From: Sideroxyarcus emersonii
GTDB taxonomy: Bacteria; Pseudomonadota; Gammaproteobacteria; Burkholderiales; Gallionellaceae
Reading direction: 5' to 3'
DNA: 64,000 nucleotides
Assembly: GCF_021654335.1 (NCBI RefSeq)
Contig: NZ_AP023423.1
Location: 652,001 to 716,000 of the forward strand
The notes below the pieces were generated by a model, which was not told where the DNA came from, did no database searches, and saw only the letters and a list, made by a program, of their open reading frames with translations. Position 1 is the stretch's first letter. Each line of letters opens with the position of its first letter. Below are positions 35,084 to 45,699 of the stretch, in pieces. The translations under genes and the position numbers were made by a program.

Positions 35084-37273
35084 ATGAAATCGGGGTTGAA
35101 AATGAGCGCGGTGGCGGTTGCGCTGGCGGTAACGCCTTGCGCATTTGCCGAAGAGGCGGAAACTATGCCGGAGGTCGTGGTGACGGCGGAACGGCAACAG
35201 CCTTTGCCGTCACTGGGCAGTTCGGGACCGGGACAGGACGATTTGACGCGCTTGCACACCAATACCAGCGATACGGCCAGATTGCTGGAGGGCTTGCCGG
35301 GCGTCAGTGTCTACGGTGCCGGCGGGGTATCCAGCCTGCCGGCGATCCACGGCATGGCGGACGATCGCGTGCGCATCAAAGTGGATGGCATGGACCTGAT
35401 TTCCGCTTGCGCGAATCACATGAATCCGCCGCTATCCTATATCGATCCCGGCAATGTCGGCAGCGTGAAGGTGCTGGCCGGCATCACGCCGGTCAGCGCA
35501 GGCGGCGACAGCATAGGCGGGACGATCCTGGTGGACTCGCAAGCGCCGGAGTTCGCCCGGGATGGGCAAGGCACTTTGCTGAAAGGTCAGGCAGGCGTGT
35601 TGTATCGCAGCAACGGCAACGCTCGCGGGGCCAACGTTACGGCAACGACTGCCAGCGAGAACCTGAGCATGATGTACAGCGGCTCAACCGTGAAAGCGGC
35701 AAATTACACGGCGGCGCAGGATTTCAAGGCGGCCGGGCTGGCTGCGACAGGGCGTGGCTGGCTGGCGGGCAACGAGGTCGGCTCCTCAATGTACGAAGCC
35801 ATCAACCAGTCCATCGGCGTTGCGATGCGCCAGGCCAACCATCTGGTCGAACTCAAGCTGGGTTTGCAGGATATCCCCTATCAGGGCTTCCCGAACCAGC
35901 GCATGGACATGACCGGGAACAGCAGCAAGCAGGCCAATCTGCGCTATACCGGGCAATATGACTGGGGGATGCTGGAGGCTCGCGCCTACAACGAGAACAC
36001 TCACCACCGGATGAATTTCCTTGAAGACAAGCAGTTCTATTATGGCAACGCCCCCGGCATGCCGATGGAGACCAAGGGCAGGAACACCGGGGCGCAGCTC
36101 AAGGCGGACATCGTGCTGTCGGAACGGGATGTGTTCCGGTTGGGCAGCGAATATCAGCGCTATCGCCTGGACGACTGGTGGTCGGCATCGGGGACGGGGG
36201 GGATGTCTCCGAACGCTTTCTGGAACATCAACAACGGGCAGCGGGACCGATTCGGCATCTTTGCCGAATGGGAAGCGCACTGGGATCCGCAATGGGCGAG
36301 CCAGCTCGGTGTCCGCGCCGAATCGGTAAAGATGAACACGGGGGTGGTGCAGGGCTATAACACGACAGCCACTTATCTGGCCACGGCGACCGCCTTCAAT
36401 GCGTTCGATCGGCAGCGTACCGACAGCAACTTCGATATGACCGCATTGGCACGCTATACGCCGGACAGCAGCCGGGATTTCGAAGCGGGATATGCCGCAA
36501 AGACCCGCTCGCCCAGCCTGTACGAGCGCTACACCTGGTCGACCAAGAGCACCATGGTCCTGAACATGAACAACTGGTTCGGCGACGGCAACGGTTATGT
36601 CGGCAATCCGGACCTGAAGCCGGAAACCGCGCATACGCTGAGCATGGCCGGCCGCTGGCACGACGATCGGCAGGAGTCGTGGGAAGTGAAGGTCGCGCCG
36701 TATTACACACGCGTGGTGAATTACATCGATGCGGTTGCCTGCCCGGCATGTGCGGCCCGTACTGACGGATTCGTGAACCTGACGCTGGCCAACCAGACTG
36801 CGCGCTTCTATGGTGCCGATGTTTCCGGCCGCACGTTGCTGGCGAGGAATACCGGCTACGGCAGTTTCAGCACATCCGGGGTGCTGGGCTATGTGAACGG
36901 CAGGAACCTGACGACCGGCGACAATCTGTACAACATCATGCCGTTGAACCTGAAGCTGGCGGTCGAGCAGCGCATGGGCGGCTGGACCAACACCATCGAG
37001 ACGAGACTGGTGACGGCAAAAACCAGGGTCGAAGCGATCAGAAAGGAAATGCGCACCGGCGGCTACGGTTTGCTCAATCTGTACAGCAGCTACGAATGGA
37101 AACGTGCCCGGCTGGACGTGGGGCTGGAAAACGCCCTGAACAGGTTCTACTTCTCGCCCCTGGGCGGCGCATATGTCGGGCAAGGCGCCACCATGGGCAC
37201 GGGAATTCCATACGGTACGCTGGTGCCGGGCATGGGACGCTCTTTCAATACCAGCCTGACCGTGAAATTCTGA
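35084..37273 (+). CDS. TonB-dependent copper receptor (OprC/NosA-like)
   Basis: A 729-residue outer membrane receptor with signal peptide (MKSGLKMSAVAVALAVTPCAFA), a TonB-box-like PEVVVTAER, a plug domain and a 22-strand-type barrel ending in SFNTSLTVKF. The plug contains CANHMNPP (Cys109, His112, Met113), the signature of the copper-receptor branch, where these residues bind the metal. GGGAG precedes the ATG by eight bases. It is divergent from the RegB-like kinase and followed by two PCu(A)C-type genes, which supports copper acquisition. Confidence 0.88.
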   Translation: MKSGLKMSAVAVALAVTPCAFAEEAETMPEVVVTAERQQPLPSLGSSGPGQDDLTRLHTNTSDTARLLEGLPGVSVYGAGGVSSLPAIHGMADDRVRIKVDGMDLISACANHMNPPLSYIDPGNVGSVKVLAGITPVSAGGDSIGGTILVDSQAPEFARDGQGTLLKGQAGVLYRSNGNARGANVTATTASENLSMMYSGSTVKAANYTAAQDFKAAGLAATGRGWLAGNEVGSSMYEAINQSIGVAMRQANHLVELKLGLQDIPYQGFPNQRMDMTGNSSKQANLRYTGQYDWGMLEARAYNENTHHRMNFLEDKQFYYGNAPGMPMETKGRNTGAQLKADIVLSERDVFRLGSEYQRYRLDDWWSASGTGGMSPNAFWNINNGQRDRFGIFAEWEAHWDPQWASQLGVRAESVKMNTGVVQGYNTTATYLATATAFNAFDRQRTDSNFDMTALARYTPDSSRDFEAGYAAKTRSPSLYERYTWSTKSTMVLNMNNWFGDGNGYVGNPDLKPETAHTLSMAGRWHDDRQESWEVKVAPYYTRVVNYIDAVACPACAARTDGFVNLTLANQTARFYGADVSGRTLLARNTGYGSFSTSGVLGYVNGRNLTTGDNLYNIMPLNLKLAVEQRMGGWTNTIETRLVTAKTRVEAIRKEMRTGGYGLLNLYSSYEWKRARLDVGLENALNRFYFSPLGGAYVGQGATMGTGIPYGTLVPGMGRSFNTSLTVKF

Positions 37274-37285
37274 CCGTCCGATGAG

Positions 37286-37309
37286 GGCCGCCGGTTCATC
37301 CCGGCGGCC
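37286..37309 (+). terminator. GC-rich hairpin after the TonB receptor gene
   Basis: GGCCGCCGG/CCGGCGGCC, a 9-bp perfect stem with a 6-base loop, 13 bases past the stop. Only two T follow, so termination may be weak and read-through into the PCu(A)C genes is possible. Confidence 0.5.
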
Positions 37310-37434
37310 TTATGTCGTTGTTTGTGCGGACCGGAGCCGGAGCGGGATAAACTGCAAAGGCCGGGCCGGCAAATCAGGCTAAAATGACGCGTCGTATCGT
37401 TAAATATTTGACGCATTTTTATTCAGGAGATGAC

Positions 37435-37899
37435 ATGAAAAAAATTCTGGTTGCGGGTTTGTTGGCGATGCTGGCGGCGACTCAGGCTTATGCCGATGAA
37501 GTGAAGGTGAGCAAGGCCTGGACGCGCGCGACCGCCCCCGGGCAGGACAGCGCATCGGTACAGTTGACCATTACCAGCAAGAAGGATGCGACCCTGATCG
37601 GCGTAGCGAGCGGGTCGGCGCAAAGCGGGGAGATACACAGCATGGTCATGGAAGGCGACGTGATGAAGATGCGCGCACTGGATGCGCTGCCGTTGCCGGC
37701 AAAGACGCCGGTGTCGCTGGGGGAAGACGGCAATCATCTGATGCTGATCGGCTTGAGGAAGCCGCTCAAGGCCGGTCATAAACTGCCCTTTGCGCTGACG
37801 GTGAAATTCGCCGACGGACACACTTCCGTCATCCGGGTGCTGGCGGTGATCAAGCCACTGGAAACAACCGCTGCCGAAGGGCACGAACATCACCATTAG
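37435..37899 (+). CDS. Periplasmic copper chaperone PCu(A)C
   Basis: A 154-residue secreted protein (signal MKKILVAGLLAMLAATQAYA). The copper site is intact: H68-x-M70 (EIHSMVME), M77/M79 (VMKMR) and H101-x-M103 (NHLML), matching the H-M...M...H-x-M pattern of PCu(A)C proteins that carry Cu(I) to cytochrome oxidase assembly. The C-terminus adds GHEHHH, a likely extra metal site. CAGGAGA precedes the ATG. A second, degenerate copy follows after nine bases. Confidence 0.92.
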   Translation: MKKILVAGLLAMLAATQAYADEVKVSKAWTRATAPGQDSASVQLTITSKKDATLIGVASGSAQSGEIHSMVMEGDVMKMRALDALPLPAKTPVSLGEDGNHLMLIGLRKPLKAGHKLPFALTVKFADGHTSVIRVLAVIKPLETTAAEGHEHHH

Positions 37900-37908
37900 G
37901 AGACAGTC

Positions 37909-38385
37909 GTGTGGCGCCAATTTTTTTGTGCGGCAAGTCTGTTCCTGGCGGGCCATGCCTGGGCGGGCGCGAATGACGTGATCGTGGACAAGGCCTGGCT
38001 GCGGGAGAGCGTGCCGGGACAGACCTCCGTTACCGTGCAGATGAACCTTACCGTGGCCAAGGCCGCGCGACTGCTGTCGGTGCGCAGCCCGGTCGCCGCA
38101 TCCGGCGAAATACAGAATGTGGTGATGCATCGCGGCAAGTTGCATACCGAAACGGTTCCCAGCATCAAGCTGCATGCGCATAGCACGACGCTTTTCGGCG
38201 AGCGCGGCATATATATGTCGCTGGTGGGCCTGAAGCAGGCGCTGAACGTCGGCGACCATGTGCCGCTGACGCTGGTGCTGGAGATCGGCGGAAAGCCCGT
38301 CACCATCAATGCGGCCGCCGAAGTGAGGCCGCTGGAATTGAGCTACCAGCACTACAACGACCCGACCGTCAAAGATCACCGGTGA
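37909..38385 (+). CDS. PCu(A)C-like paralogue lacking copper ligands
   Basis: A 158-residue secreted protein (MWRQFFCAASLFLAGHAWAG signal) homologous along its length to the preceding chaperone. The ligands have gone: His68 aligns to Gln69, Met70 to Val71, Met77 to Leu78, and HLM aligns to YMS (102-104). Alternative His residues appear nearby (MHRGKLHTE, KLHAHS), so it may bind metal differently or not at all. GTG start with AGGAGA upstream. A terminator follows closely. Confidence 0.82.
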   Translation: MWRQFFCAASLFLAGHAWAGANDVIVDKAWLRESVPGQTSVTVQMNLTVAKAARLLSVRSPVAASGEIQNVVMHRGKLHTETVPSIKLHAHSTTLFGERGIYMSLVGLKQALNVGDHVPLTLVLEIGGKPVTINAAAEVRPLELSYQHYNDPTVKDHR

Positions 38386-38409
38386 TCGATCGGTGCGTCG
38401 AACAAGGAG

Positions 38410-38435
38410 GGGCGGCATCTAGCCGCCCTTTTTTT
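38410..38435 (+). terminator. Intrinsic terminator of the copper gene cluster
   Basis: GGGCGGC/GCCGCCC, a 7-bp stem with a 5-base loop, followed by seven T. Confidence 0.92.
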
Positions 38436-38438
38436 GCC

Positions 38439-38464
38439 CTTGAAATACTGCCGGAAGCCCATAA
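38439..38464 (+). promoter_or_regulatory. Sigma32 heat-shock promoter for hsp20
   Basis: CCCTTGAAA-type -35 (CTTGAAA at 38439-38445) and CCCATAA (38458-38464) are separated by 12 bases. A close RpoH match, directly after the terminator of the upstream operon. Confidence 0.85.
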
Positions 38465-38475
38465 CTTGGGAGCAT

Positions 38476-38507
38476 GCGGAAAGCTTTCCGCCCAACCCTG
38501 AGGAAAG
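38476..38507 (+). promoter_or_regulatory. hsp20 leader: palindrome able to compete with SD pairing
   Basis: GCGGAAAGCTTTCCGC (38476-38491) is a perfect 16-base palindrome in the expected 5' leader. Its CTTTCC (38484-38489) can also pair with GGAAAG (38502-38507), which overlaps the AGGAAAGGAG ribosome site. This would be consistent with a temperature-sensitive leader, a known mode for small heat-shock genes. Confidence 0.4.
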
Positions 38508-38516
38508 GAGAAATAA

Positions 38517-38939
38517 ATGGCCAACATCACCAGATTCAGCCCCACCAGCGATGCCCTGGATGATTTATTTCGGGGATTCTTCATGCAGCCTGTCCGGTTT
38601 GAAGGGCAGCAGCAAATGCAGATCAGGATGGATGTGAGCGAAGACAGCAAGGCCTACACCATCCATGCCGAGATCCCGGGCGTGAAGAAAGAGGATATCC
38701 ATGTGAATGTGGACGGCAACCAGGTATCGATCGGCGCCGAAGTGAAGAACGAGAAAGAGGTGAAAGAGGGGGAGAAATTGCTGCGCAGCGAACGTTATTA
38801 CGGCAGCATATCCCGTGCTTTCTCGCTGGCGCAGGAGGTGGACGGCGATGCCGCGCAAGCGAAATACAAGGATGGCATCCTGGAGTTGACGCTGCCCAAG
38901 AAGGTGGTCGCCAGCGCCAGGAAACTGATCATCCAGTGA
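38517..38939 (+). CDS. Hsp20/alpha-crystallin family small heat-shock protein
   Basis: A 140-residue ATP-independent holdase. The alpha-crystallin domain runs from about residue 37 to 130: YTIHAEIPGVKKEDIHVNVD, SERYYGSISRAFSL and the AKYKDGILELTLPKK motif. The terminal KLIIQ carries the I-x-I-like tail for oligomer contacts. A sigma32 promoter and a structured leader point to heat induction. The ribosome site AGGAAAGGAG is seven bases before the ATG. Confidence 0.95.
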   Translation: MANITRFSPTSDALDDLFRGFFMQPVRFEGQQQMQIRMDVSEDSKAYTIHAEIPGVKKEDIHVNVDGNQVSIGAEVKNEKEVKEGEKLLRSERYYGSISRAFSLAQEVDGDAAQAKYKDGILELTLPKKVVASARKLIIQ

Positions 38940-40552
<1,613 letters not shown>

Positions 40553-40561
40553 GGGGGAATT

Positions 40562-41149
40562 ATGGCAACCAAACAACCGGGCGAGAGAAAGCTGCAGATC
40601 CTGCAAACCGTCGCCGAGATGCTGGAACAGCCCAAGGGCGAGAAGATCACCACGGCGGCACTGGCGGCTCGTCTCGACCTGTCCGAGGCGGCGCTGTACC
40701 GTCACTTTGCCAGCAAGGCACAGATGTTCGAGGGGCTGATCGAATTCATCGAGCAGACGGTGTTCGGCCTAGTCAACAAGATCACCACCGAAGAGCAGGA
40801 TGGCCTGAAGCAGGTGGAGGGGATACTTGCGCTGTTGCTCGGCTTCGCCCAGAAGAACCGGGGCATGACGCGTGTGCTGATCGGCGATGCGCTGGTGAAC
40901 GAGGATGAACGCCTGCAATTGCGGATCAACCAGTTCCTTGATCGCATCGAGACCACGCTCAAGCAGTCGTTGCGTATCGCCGATACGCAGGGCCGGCTGG
41001 CGGCGGACGACGACATCGGTGCCCACGCCAACCTGTTGCTGTGCTTCGTCGTCGGACGCTGGAACCAGTTCGGCAAGAGCGGATACACGCGCGACCCGAT
41101 GGCGCAGTGGACGCAGCAGTGGGGAATCATCCGGTCGCAGTTCAAGTAA
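40562..41149 (+). CDS. slmA: Nucleoid occlusion factor SlmA
   Basis: A 195-residue TetR-family DNA-binding protein that blocks FtsZ assembly over the nucleoid. The helix-turn-helix ITTAALAARLDLSEAALYRHF is nearly that of enterobacterial SlmA, as is the following ASKAQMFEGLIEFIE. The length is typical. By family knowledge it acts on chromosomal SBS sites and FtsZ rather than as a metabolic repressor. It lies nine bases after the HAD gene; argB-HAD-slmA looks like one operon. Confidence 0.93.
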   Translation: MATKQPGERKLQILQTVAEMLEQPKGEKITTAALAARLDLSEAALYRHFASKAQMFEGLIEFIEQTVFGLVNKITTEEQDGLKQVEGILALLLGFAQKNRGMTRVLIGDALVNEDERLQLRINQFLDRIETTLKQSLRIADTQGRLAADDDIGAHANLLLCFVVGRWNQFGKSGYTRDPMAQWTQQWGIIRSQFK

Positions 41150-41225
41150 CCGTCCGGGTTGCCACGAATAATGGAGGCGGCATCTGGGTGATGGCCGCGA
41201 AACAAGCAATTGCATCGGAGCAGAC

Positions 41226-42761
41226 ATGACTGAAAAATTGATCATATTCGATACCACCTTGCGCGACGGCGAGCAAAGCCCGGGCGCATCCATGACCAAG
41301 GAAGAGAAGCTGCGCATCGCGCGCCAGCTGGAGAAGCTGGGCGTGGATGTGATCGAGGCCGGCTTCGCGGCAGCCAGTCCCGGCGATGCCGACGCGATCC
41401 ACAGCATCGCCAGGGTGATCGAGCATTCGACGGTGTGCTCGCTGGCACGCGCCAGCGAGCGTGACGTGCGCGCAGCGGGCGAGGCGATCAAGCCGGCCAG
41501 GCGCGGGCGCATTCATACCTTCATTGCCACTTCCCCCATTCACATGGAGAAGAAACTGCGCATGACGCCCGACGAGGTGGTGGAGCGTGCGGTCGCGGCG
41601 GTGAAGCTGGCACGCGAATACACCGACGATGTGGAATTCTCCGCCGAGGATGCGGTACGTTCCGAGATGGATTTCCTGGTGCGCATCTTCGACGAGGTGA
41701 TCAAGGCAGGCGCGACGACGCTGAACGTGCCGGATACCGTGGGTTACAGCATCCCGGTGTTGTGGGGCGAACGCTTCAAGCAACTGATCGCGCGCGTGCC
41801 GGGCAGCGACAAGGTGATCTGGTCCACGCATTGCCACAACGACCTGGGCATGGCATCGGCCAACTCCCTGGCGGCCGTGATGAACGGCGCGCGCCAGGTG
41901 GAATGCACCATCAACGGCCTGGGCGAACGCGCGGGCAATGCCTCGCTGGAAGAGGTGGTGATGGCGGTGAAGACGCGCCGCGACATCTTTACCTGCGATA
42001 CGAATATCGACACCACGCAGATCGTGCCGACCTCCAAGCTGGTCTCCAGCATCACCGGCTATCCGGTGCAGCCGAACAAGGCCATCGTCGGCGCCAATGC
42101 TTTCGCGCACGAGTCCGGCATCCATCAGGACGGCGTACTGAAGCACCGCGAGACCTACGAGATCATGCGTGCCGAAGATGTGGGCTGGGGCGCGAACAAG
42201 CTGACCCTGGGCAAGCTTTCGGGGCGCAACGCGTTCCGTACGCGCTTGCAGGAGCTGGGCATCGTGCTGGAAAACGAGGATGCGCTGAACGCCGCGTTCG
42301 CGCGCTTCAAGGATCTGGCCGACCGCAAGAGCGAGATTTTCGACGAAGACATCCAGGCTCTGGTGAGCGAAGAGGGTGTCGCCCAGGTCAGCGACCACTA
42401 CCGTCTGGTGGCGATGGGCGCGCATTCCGAGACCGGCGCGCTGCCGGTGGCGCGCGTCGTGATGAGCGTCGGCGGCAAGGAGTTGCAGGCGGATGCACAG
42501 GGAGGCGGTCCGGTGGATGCGACCTTCAAGGCGATCGAGCAGATCGTGAAGAGCGATACCGAATTGCTGCTGTATTCGGTCAACAACATCACCAGCGGCA
42601 CCGATGCGCAGGGTGAAGTGACGGTGCGCCTGTCCAAGGGCGGGCGCGTGGTCAATGGACAGGGAGCCGATACCGATATCGTGGTGGCTTCCGCCAAAGC
42701 TTACCTGAATGCGCTGAACAAGCTGGATGCCGGAGCGGTGCGGGCGCATCCGCAGTTGTAA
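41226..42761 (+). CDS. leuA: 2-isopropylmalate synthase
   Basis: A 511-residue enzyme condensing acetyl-CoA with 2-oxoisovalerate, the first step of leucine synthesis. The catalytic barrel begins [18 protein letters not shown], and the metal site [12 protein letters not shown] and the [16 protein letters not shown] motif follow. The C-terminal third (from about 390) is the LeuA dimer regulatory domain that senses leucine. The ribosome site is CGGAG. No attenuator-like leader peptide is evident in the 76-base gap before it. Confidence 0.97.
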   Translation: MTEKLIIFDTTLRDGEQSPGASMTKEEKLRIARQLEKLGVDVIEAGFAAASPGDADAIHSIARVIEHSTVCSLARASERDVRAAGEAIKPARRGRIHTFIATSPIHMEKKLRMTPDEVVERAVAAVKLAREYTDDVEFSAEDAVRSEMDFLVRIFDEVIKAGATTLNVPDTVGYSIPVLWGERFKQLIARVPGSDKVIWSTHCHNDLGMASANSLAAVMNGARQVECTINGLGERAGNASLEEVVMAVKTRRDIFTCDTNIDTTQIVPTSKLVSSITGYPVQPNKAIVGANAFAHESGIHQDGVLKHRETYEIMRAEDVGWGANKLTLGKLSGRNAFRTRLQELGIVLENEDALNAAFARFKDLADRKSEIFDEDIQALVSEEGVAQVSDHYRLVAMGAHSETGALPVARVVMSVGGKELQADAQGGGPVDATFKAIEQIVKSDTELLLYSVNNITSGTDAQGEVTVRLSKGGRVVNGQGADTDIVVASAKAYLNALNKLDAGAVRAHPQL

Positions 42762-42787
42762 CGGCCGGGGGTAAAGGAGTTTTTGCA

Positions 42788-43069
42788 ATGAGATTTTCAG
42801 TGGCTGGATTGCTGTTGCTGGCGGGCACGATGCTGCCGGGGGGCGTGCATGCGGTCGGGCCGGATGCGGCTGCCGGATCGGCGCAATCTGCCGCCCAACC
42901 GGTGACGACAGCGGCTAAACAGGATGCGCCGTTGCAGAAACGGAAAGGCAAGGCCGTGAGCAAGGCTAACGCTAAAAAGGTCGACCAGAAGCCGCAACAG
43001 CCGGGCGTGCAGGAGTCTGCTCCTGCTGCGACAGAGCAGTCCGTGCAACTCAGGGGGGTGCGGGGTTAA
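42788..43069 (+). CDS. Small secreted protein, Ala/Lys/Gln-rich
   Basis: A 93-residue protein I do not recognise. It has a signal peptide (MRFSVAGLLLLAGTMLPGGVHA) and a low-complexity, basic mature part (KQDAPLQKRKGKAVSKANAKK), probably disordered in the periplasm. AAAGGAG is well placed before the ATG. It lies 26 bases after leuA, and its stop overlaps the stop of the convergent HugZ-like gene by three bases. Confidence 0.65.
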   Translation: MRFSVAGLLLLAGTMLPGGVHAVGPDAAAGSAQSAAQPVTTAAKQDAPLQKRKGKAVSKANAKKVDQKPQQPGVQESAPAATEQSVQLRGVRG

Positions 43070-43776
43070 TCCGGCGGTCTGACGGGGCGCTGCTGCGGCC
43101 CCGGTTTCCCGGCCGGCTGTCCCGCCAGCATGACCAGCGCGTGTGCTGCATCGGACGCCGGGACAGGGAAGCTGCGACGCAGCGTGCGCTCGTCCAGGCG
43201 CAGGTCGTAACCGTCGCAATCGATGCCGATCACTACTCCTTGAGCAGCAGGCCGGGCGGCGTTTACCTTGTCCAGCAGGGTATCTTCTTCCATGCCGAGC
43301 GGAGTGTCGGGCGGCTGGTATCTGTCAGCCTTCACCCAGTGGATGTCGCCGAAGCCGCCGATATAACGCAGCATCAGCGGTGCGATGCGATAGAACGCAA
43401 AGTCCCCCATGTCGAAACAGGTCTGCGCTTCCGGGAAATAGCGCAGAAAGCGTTTCCCCGCCTGCTCGCGCTCTGCGACGAGCGACGCTGTGCCGATCAC
43501 GGTGATGCGTCCTTGCGCCTGGATGTGCGCATCTTCCTGGTTATGGGTGATGAGACTGACGCGAGGGTCGTGCCGGATGTTTTTGGTGTGTTCCGCCAGA
43601 GCGCTGATCAGGATGAGCAGGCTGCCGTCGTGATCGACCAGGTACGGTGTGATGGAGCCGAAAGGATGTCCGTCGAATTTCTTCGACAGGGTGCCGAGCG
43701 CGCCGTAGCGATGGGCGCGCAGCAGCTGCCTGGCGGCGCGGGCGGTGGCTTGCGGATCGGCTTTGTCGGGTATCAT
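43066..43776 (-). CDS. HugZ-like pyridoxamine 5'-phosphate oxidase-fold protein
   Basis: A 236-residue split-barrel protein of the HugZ family. The signs are RYGALGTLSKKFDGHPFGS, the RVSLITHN strand, the CFDMGDFAFYRI segment and the IGGFGDIHWV motif, followed by a small C-terminal DUF2470-like domain. HugZ proteins bind haem and can degrade it, but many relatives have no tested activity. Only 29 bases separate its start from that of the divergent YihY gene, and no ribosome site is obvious for this ATG, so the start is uncertain. Confidence 0.82.
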   Translation of the reverse strand: MIPDKADPQATARAARQLLRAHRYGALGTLSKKFDGHPFGSITPYLVDHDGSLLILISALAEHTKNIRHDPRVSLITHNQEDAHIQAQGRITVIGTASLVAEREQAGKRFLRYFPEAQTCFDMGDFAFYRIAPLMLRYIGGFGDIHWVKADRYQPPDTPLGMEEDTLLDKVNAARPAAQGVVIGIDCDGYDLRLDERTLRRSFPVPASDAAHALVMLAGQPAGKPGPQQRPVRPPD

Positions 43777-43805
43777 TGATACATTGTATTTCGTAACCTG
43801 GGTAT

Positions 43806-45038
43806 ATGAAACTTCCGGACCTGAAACTCCCCAATTTCGGCATCATCGATTCCTTTCGCTTCCTGCGCTATGTCACCGTGCGCTTGCAGGAGGATCGGTG
43901 CACGCAGATGGCGGCCAGCCTGACCTTCACCACCCTGCTGTCTGTCGTGCCGCTCATCACCATCGCCCTGACGCTGTTTTCCGCCTTCCCGGTATTCAAC
44001 GAATTTTCCACGCCCGTCAAGCAATTTATCCTGATGAACATGGTGCCGGAGACCGGCGGCCGGATCATCACCGGTTACATGGAACAGTTTGCCGAAAGCG
44101 CTTCGCGCCTGACGGCGGTGGGTATCGCATTCCTTGCCGTGACCGCGATGCTGATGATGCTGACCATAGACAACGCCTTCAACATGATCTGGCGCGTATC
44201 TCGGCCGCGCAGCCTGCTGCAGCGGGTGCTGGTGTATTGGGCGGTACTGACGCTGGCGCCGTTGCTGGTCGGCGGCAGCCTGTCGCTCACGTCCTGGCTG
44301 GTCGGGTTCTCGGCCGAGTACGCCAAACACGTCCCTTCGGTCGGCATGGACGTGCTGAAGATGGTCCCGGTCGTATTGACCACCGCAGCCTTTACCTTGC
44401 TGTTCCGTGTGGTGCCCAATCGGTATGTGCCGATGCGCCATGCCCTGATCGGCGGGCTGATCGCGGCCGTGGCATTCGAATCGATGAACCGCGCTTTCGC
44501 TTTCTACATCTCGCACTTCCCGACATACAAGCTGGTATATGGTGCATTCGCGAGCGTGCCGATCTTCCTGATGTGGATCTATTTTTCCTGGATCACCGTC
44601 TTGTTCGGCGCGATCATCACCGCTTCGCTCTCGCATTGGCGCAGTACGCATTCCCTGCGCCTGGACCAGGCGGCCAAGCTTTATTATGCGGTGGGGATAC
44701 TCAAGCTGATGCACAAAGGGCTGGGCAAAGGCGAGGTGCAGACCCTGCCCGGATTGTCGCGCCATCTGCATATCGGTTACGACGATGTCGAACGCATCCT
44801 GGAGAAACTGGTGAAAGCCAGGATCGTGGGCAAATTGTCGGGATTCGGCTGGAGCATGGTGCGTGCGCCGGAAGCCGTCGAGTTGAGCGAACTGCTGAAA
44901 CTATTCCTGCTCGATGTGGCCACGCTGCCGAAACATGCCGGCGATGGCGACATCAAGGCCTGGTTCGTGTCGCTGGAGAGACGCATGAACGAGCCCAAGG
45001 GCCTGACCCTGCATGATATATGGAATAAGAGCGCATGA
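43806..45038 (+). CDS. YihY/BrkB-family inner membrane protein with C-terminal extension
   Basis: A 410-residue membrane protein of the YihY (UPF0761) family. The signs are TQMAASLTFTTLLSVVPLITIAL, several membrane segments, and VPIFLMWIYFSWITVLFGAIITASL. Residues 280-410 form a soluble tail (LSRHLHIGYDDVERILEKLVKARIVGKLSG) that reads like a winged helix, as in many betaproteobacterial members. The physiological role is unknown; older naming as an RNase is not supported. It is divergent from the HugZ-like gene. Confidence 0.85.
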   Translation: MKLPDLKLPNFGIIDSFRFLRYVTVRLQEDRCTQMAASLTFTTLLSVVPLITIALTLFSAFPVFNEFSTPVKQFILMNMVPETGGRIITGYMEQFAESASRLTAVGIAFLAVTAMLMMLTIDNAFNMIWRVSRPRSLLQRVLVYWAVLTLAPLLVGGSLSLTSWLVGFSAEYAKHVPSVGMDVLKMVPVVLTTAAFTLLFRVVPNRYVPMRHALIGGLIAAVAFESMNRAFAFYISHFPTYKLVYGAFASVPIFLMWIYFSWITVLFGAIITASLSHWRSTHSLRLDQAAKLYYAVGILKLMHKGLGKGEVQTLPGLSRHLHIGYDDVERILEKLVKARIVGKLSGFGWSMVRAPEAVELSELLKLFLLDVATLPKHAGDGDIKAWFVSLERRMNEPKGLTLHDIWNKSA

Positions 45039-45117
45039 TGTATTGCCGCCCTTGGGCTTTTGCGCTCTAATGCGCGCCGCCGAGGTTTTGTCAAACCGGA
45101 TTGATTGGGAGAGAGTC

Positions 45118-45699
45118 GTGAAATTTATTGAATCCTTGCTTGAAGGTTCACTGTGGAACAGCCGTTTCGTCATTTTCCTGGCGGTATTGGGCAGTCTGTT
45201 CGCCAGCTTTGCCATTTTCTACATGGCAACCGTGGATGTCGTGATGCTGGTGCAGCACACCTTCCATTATGCCGACGCGAGCATGACGGACGAGGCGCGC
45301 AAGGCCCTGCATGACAGCACCGTGTCGCACATCGTCGAGGTGGTCGACGGATACCTGCTGGCAGTGGTGCTGCTGATCTTCTCCCTGGGGTTGTATGAAC
45401 TGTTCATCAGCGATATCGACCAGGCGCACGGCAGCAAGGCATCCAGCAAGATACTGGTGATCAACAGCCTGGACGACCTGAAATCCCGCCTGGCCAAGGT
45501 CATCCTGATGATCATGATCGTGACCTTGTTCGAGGAAGCTATCAACATGCACGTCTCGCAGCCGATCGACCTGATCTACATGGGGGGCAGCATCGCCCTG
45601 ATCGCACTGGCGCTGTATTGGTCGCATGCGGCGGAAGGCAAGCACGGCGAAGATGGCCATGAATCGGCCGACGAGCACGACGAAGGCGCGGAGCATTGA
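45118..45699 (+). CDS. YqhA-family membrane protein
   Basis: A 193-residue inner membrane protein with the YqhA/UPF0114 pattern: LWNSRFVIFLAVLGSLFASF, a second segment LAVVLLIFSLGLYELFISDI, KILVINSLDDLKSRLAKVIL and a final segment. The C-terminus is acidic and His-rich (EGKHGEDGHESADEHDEG). The function is unknown. GTG was chosen because GGGAGAG lies six bases upstream; a longer frame would overlap the YihY gene. Its stop overlaps the thioredoxin-like gene start (TGATG). Confidence 0.85.
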   Translation: MKFIESLLEGSLWNSRFVIFLAVLGSLFASFAIFYMATVDVVMLVQHTFHYADASMTDEARKALHDSTVSHIVEVVDGYLLAVVLLIFSLGLYELFISDIDQAHGSKASSKILVINSLDDLKSRLAKVILMIMIVTLFEEAINMHVSQPIDLIYMGGSIALIALALYWSHAAEGKHGEDGHESADEHDEGAEH

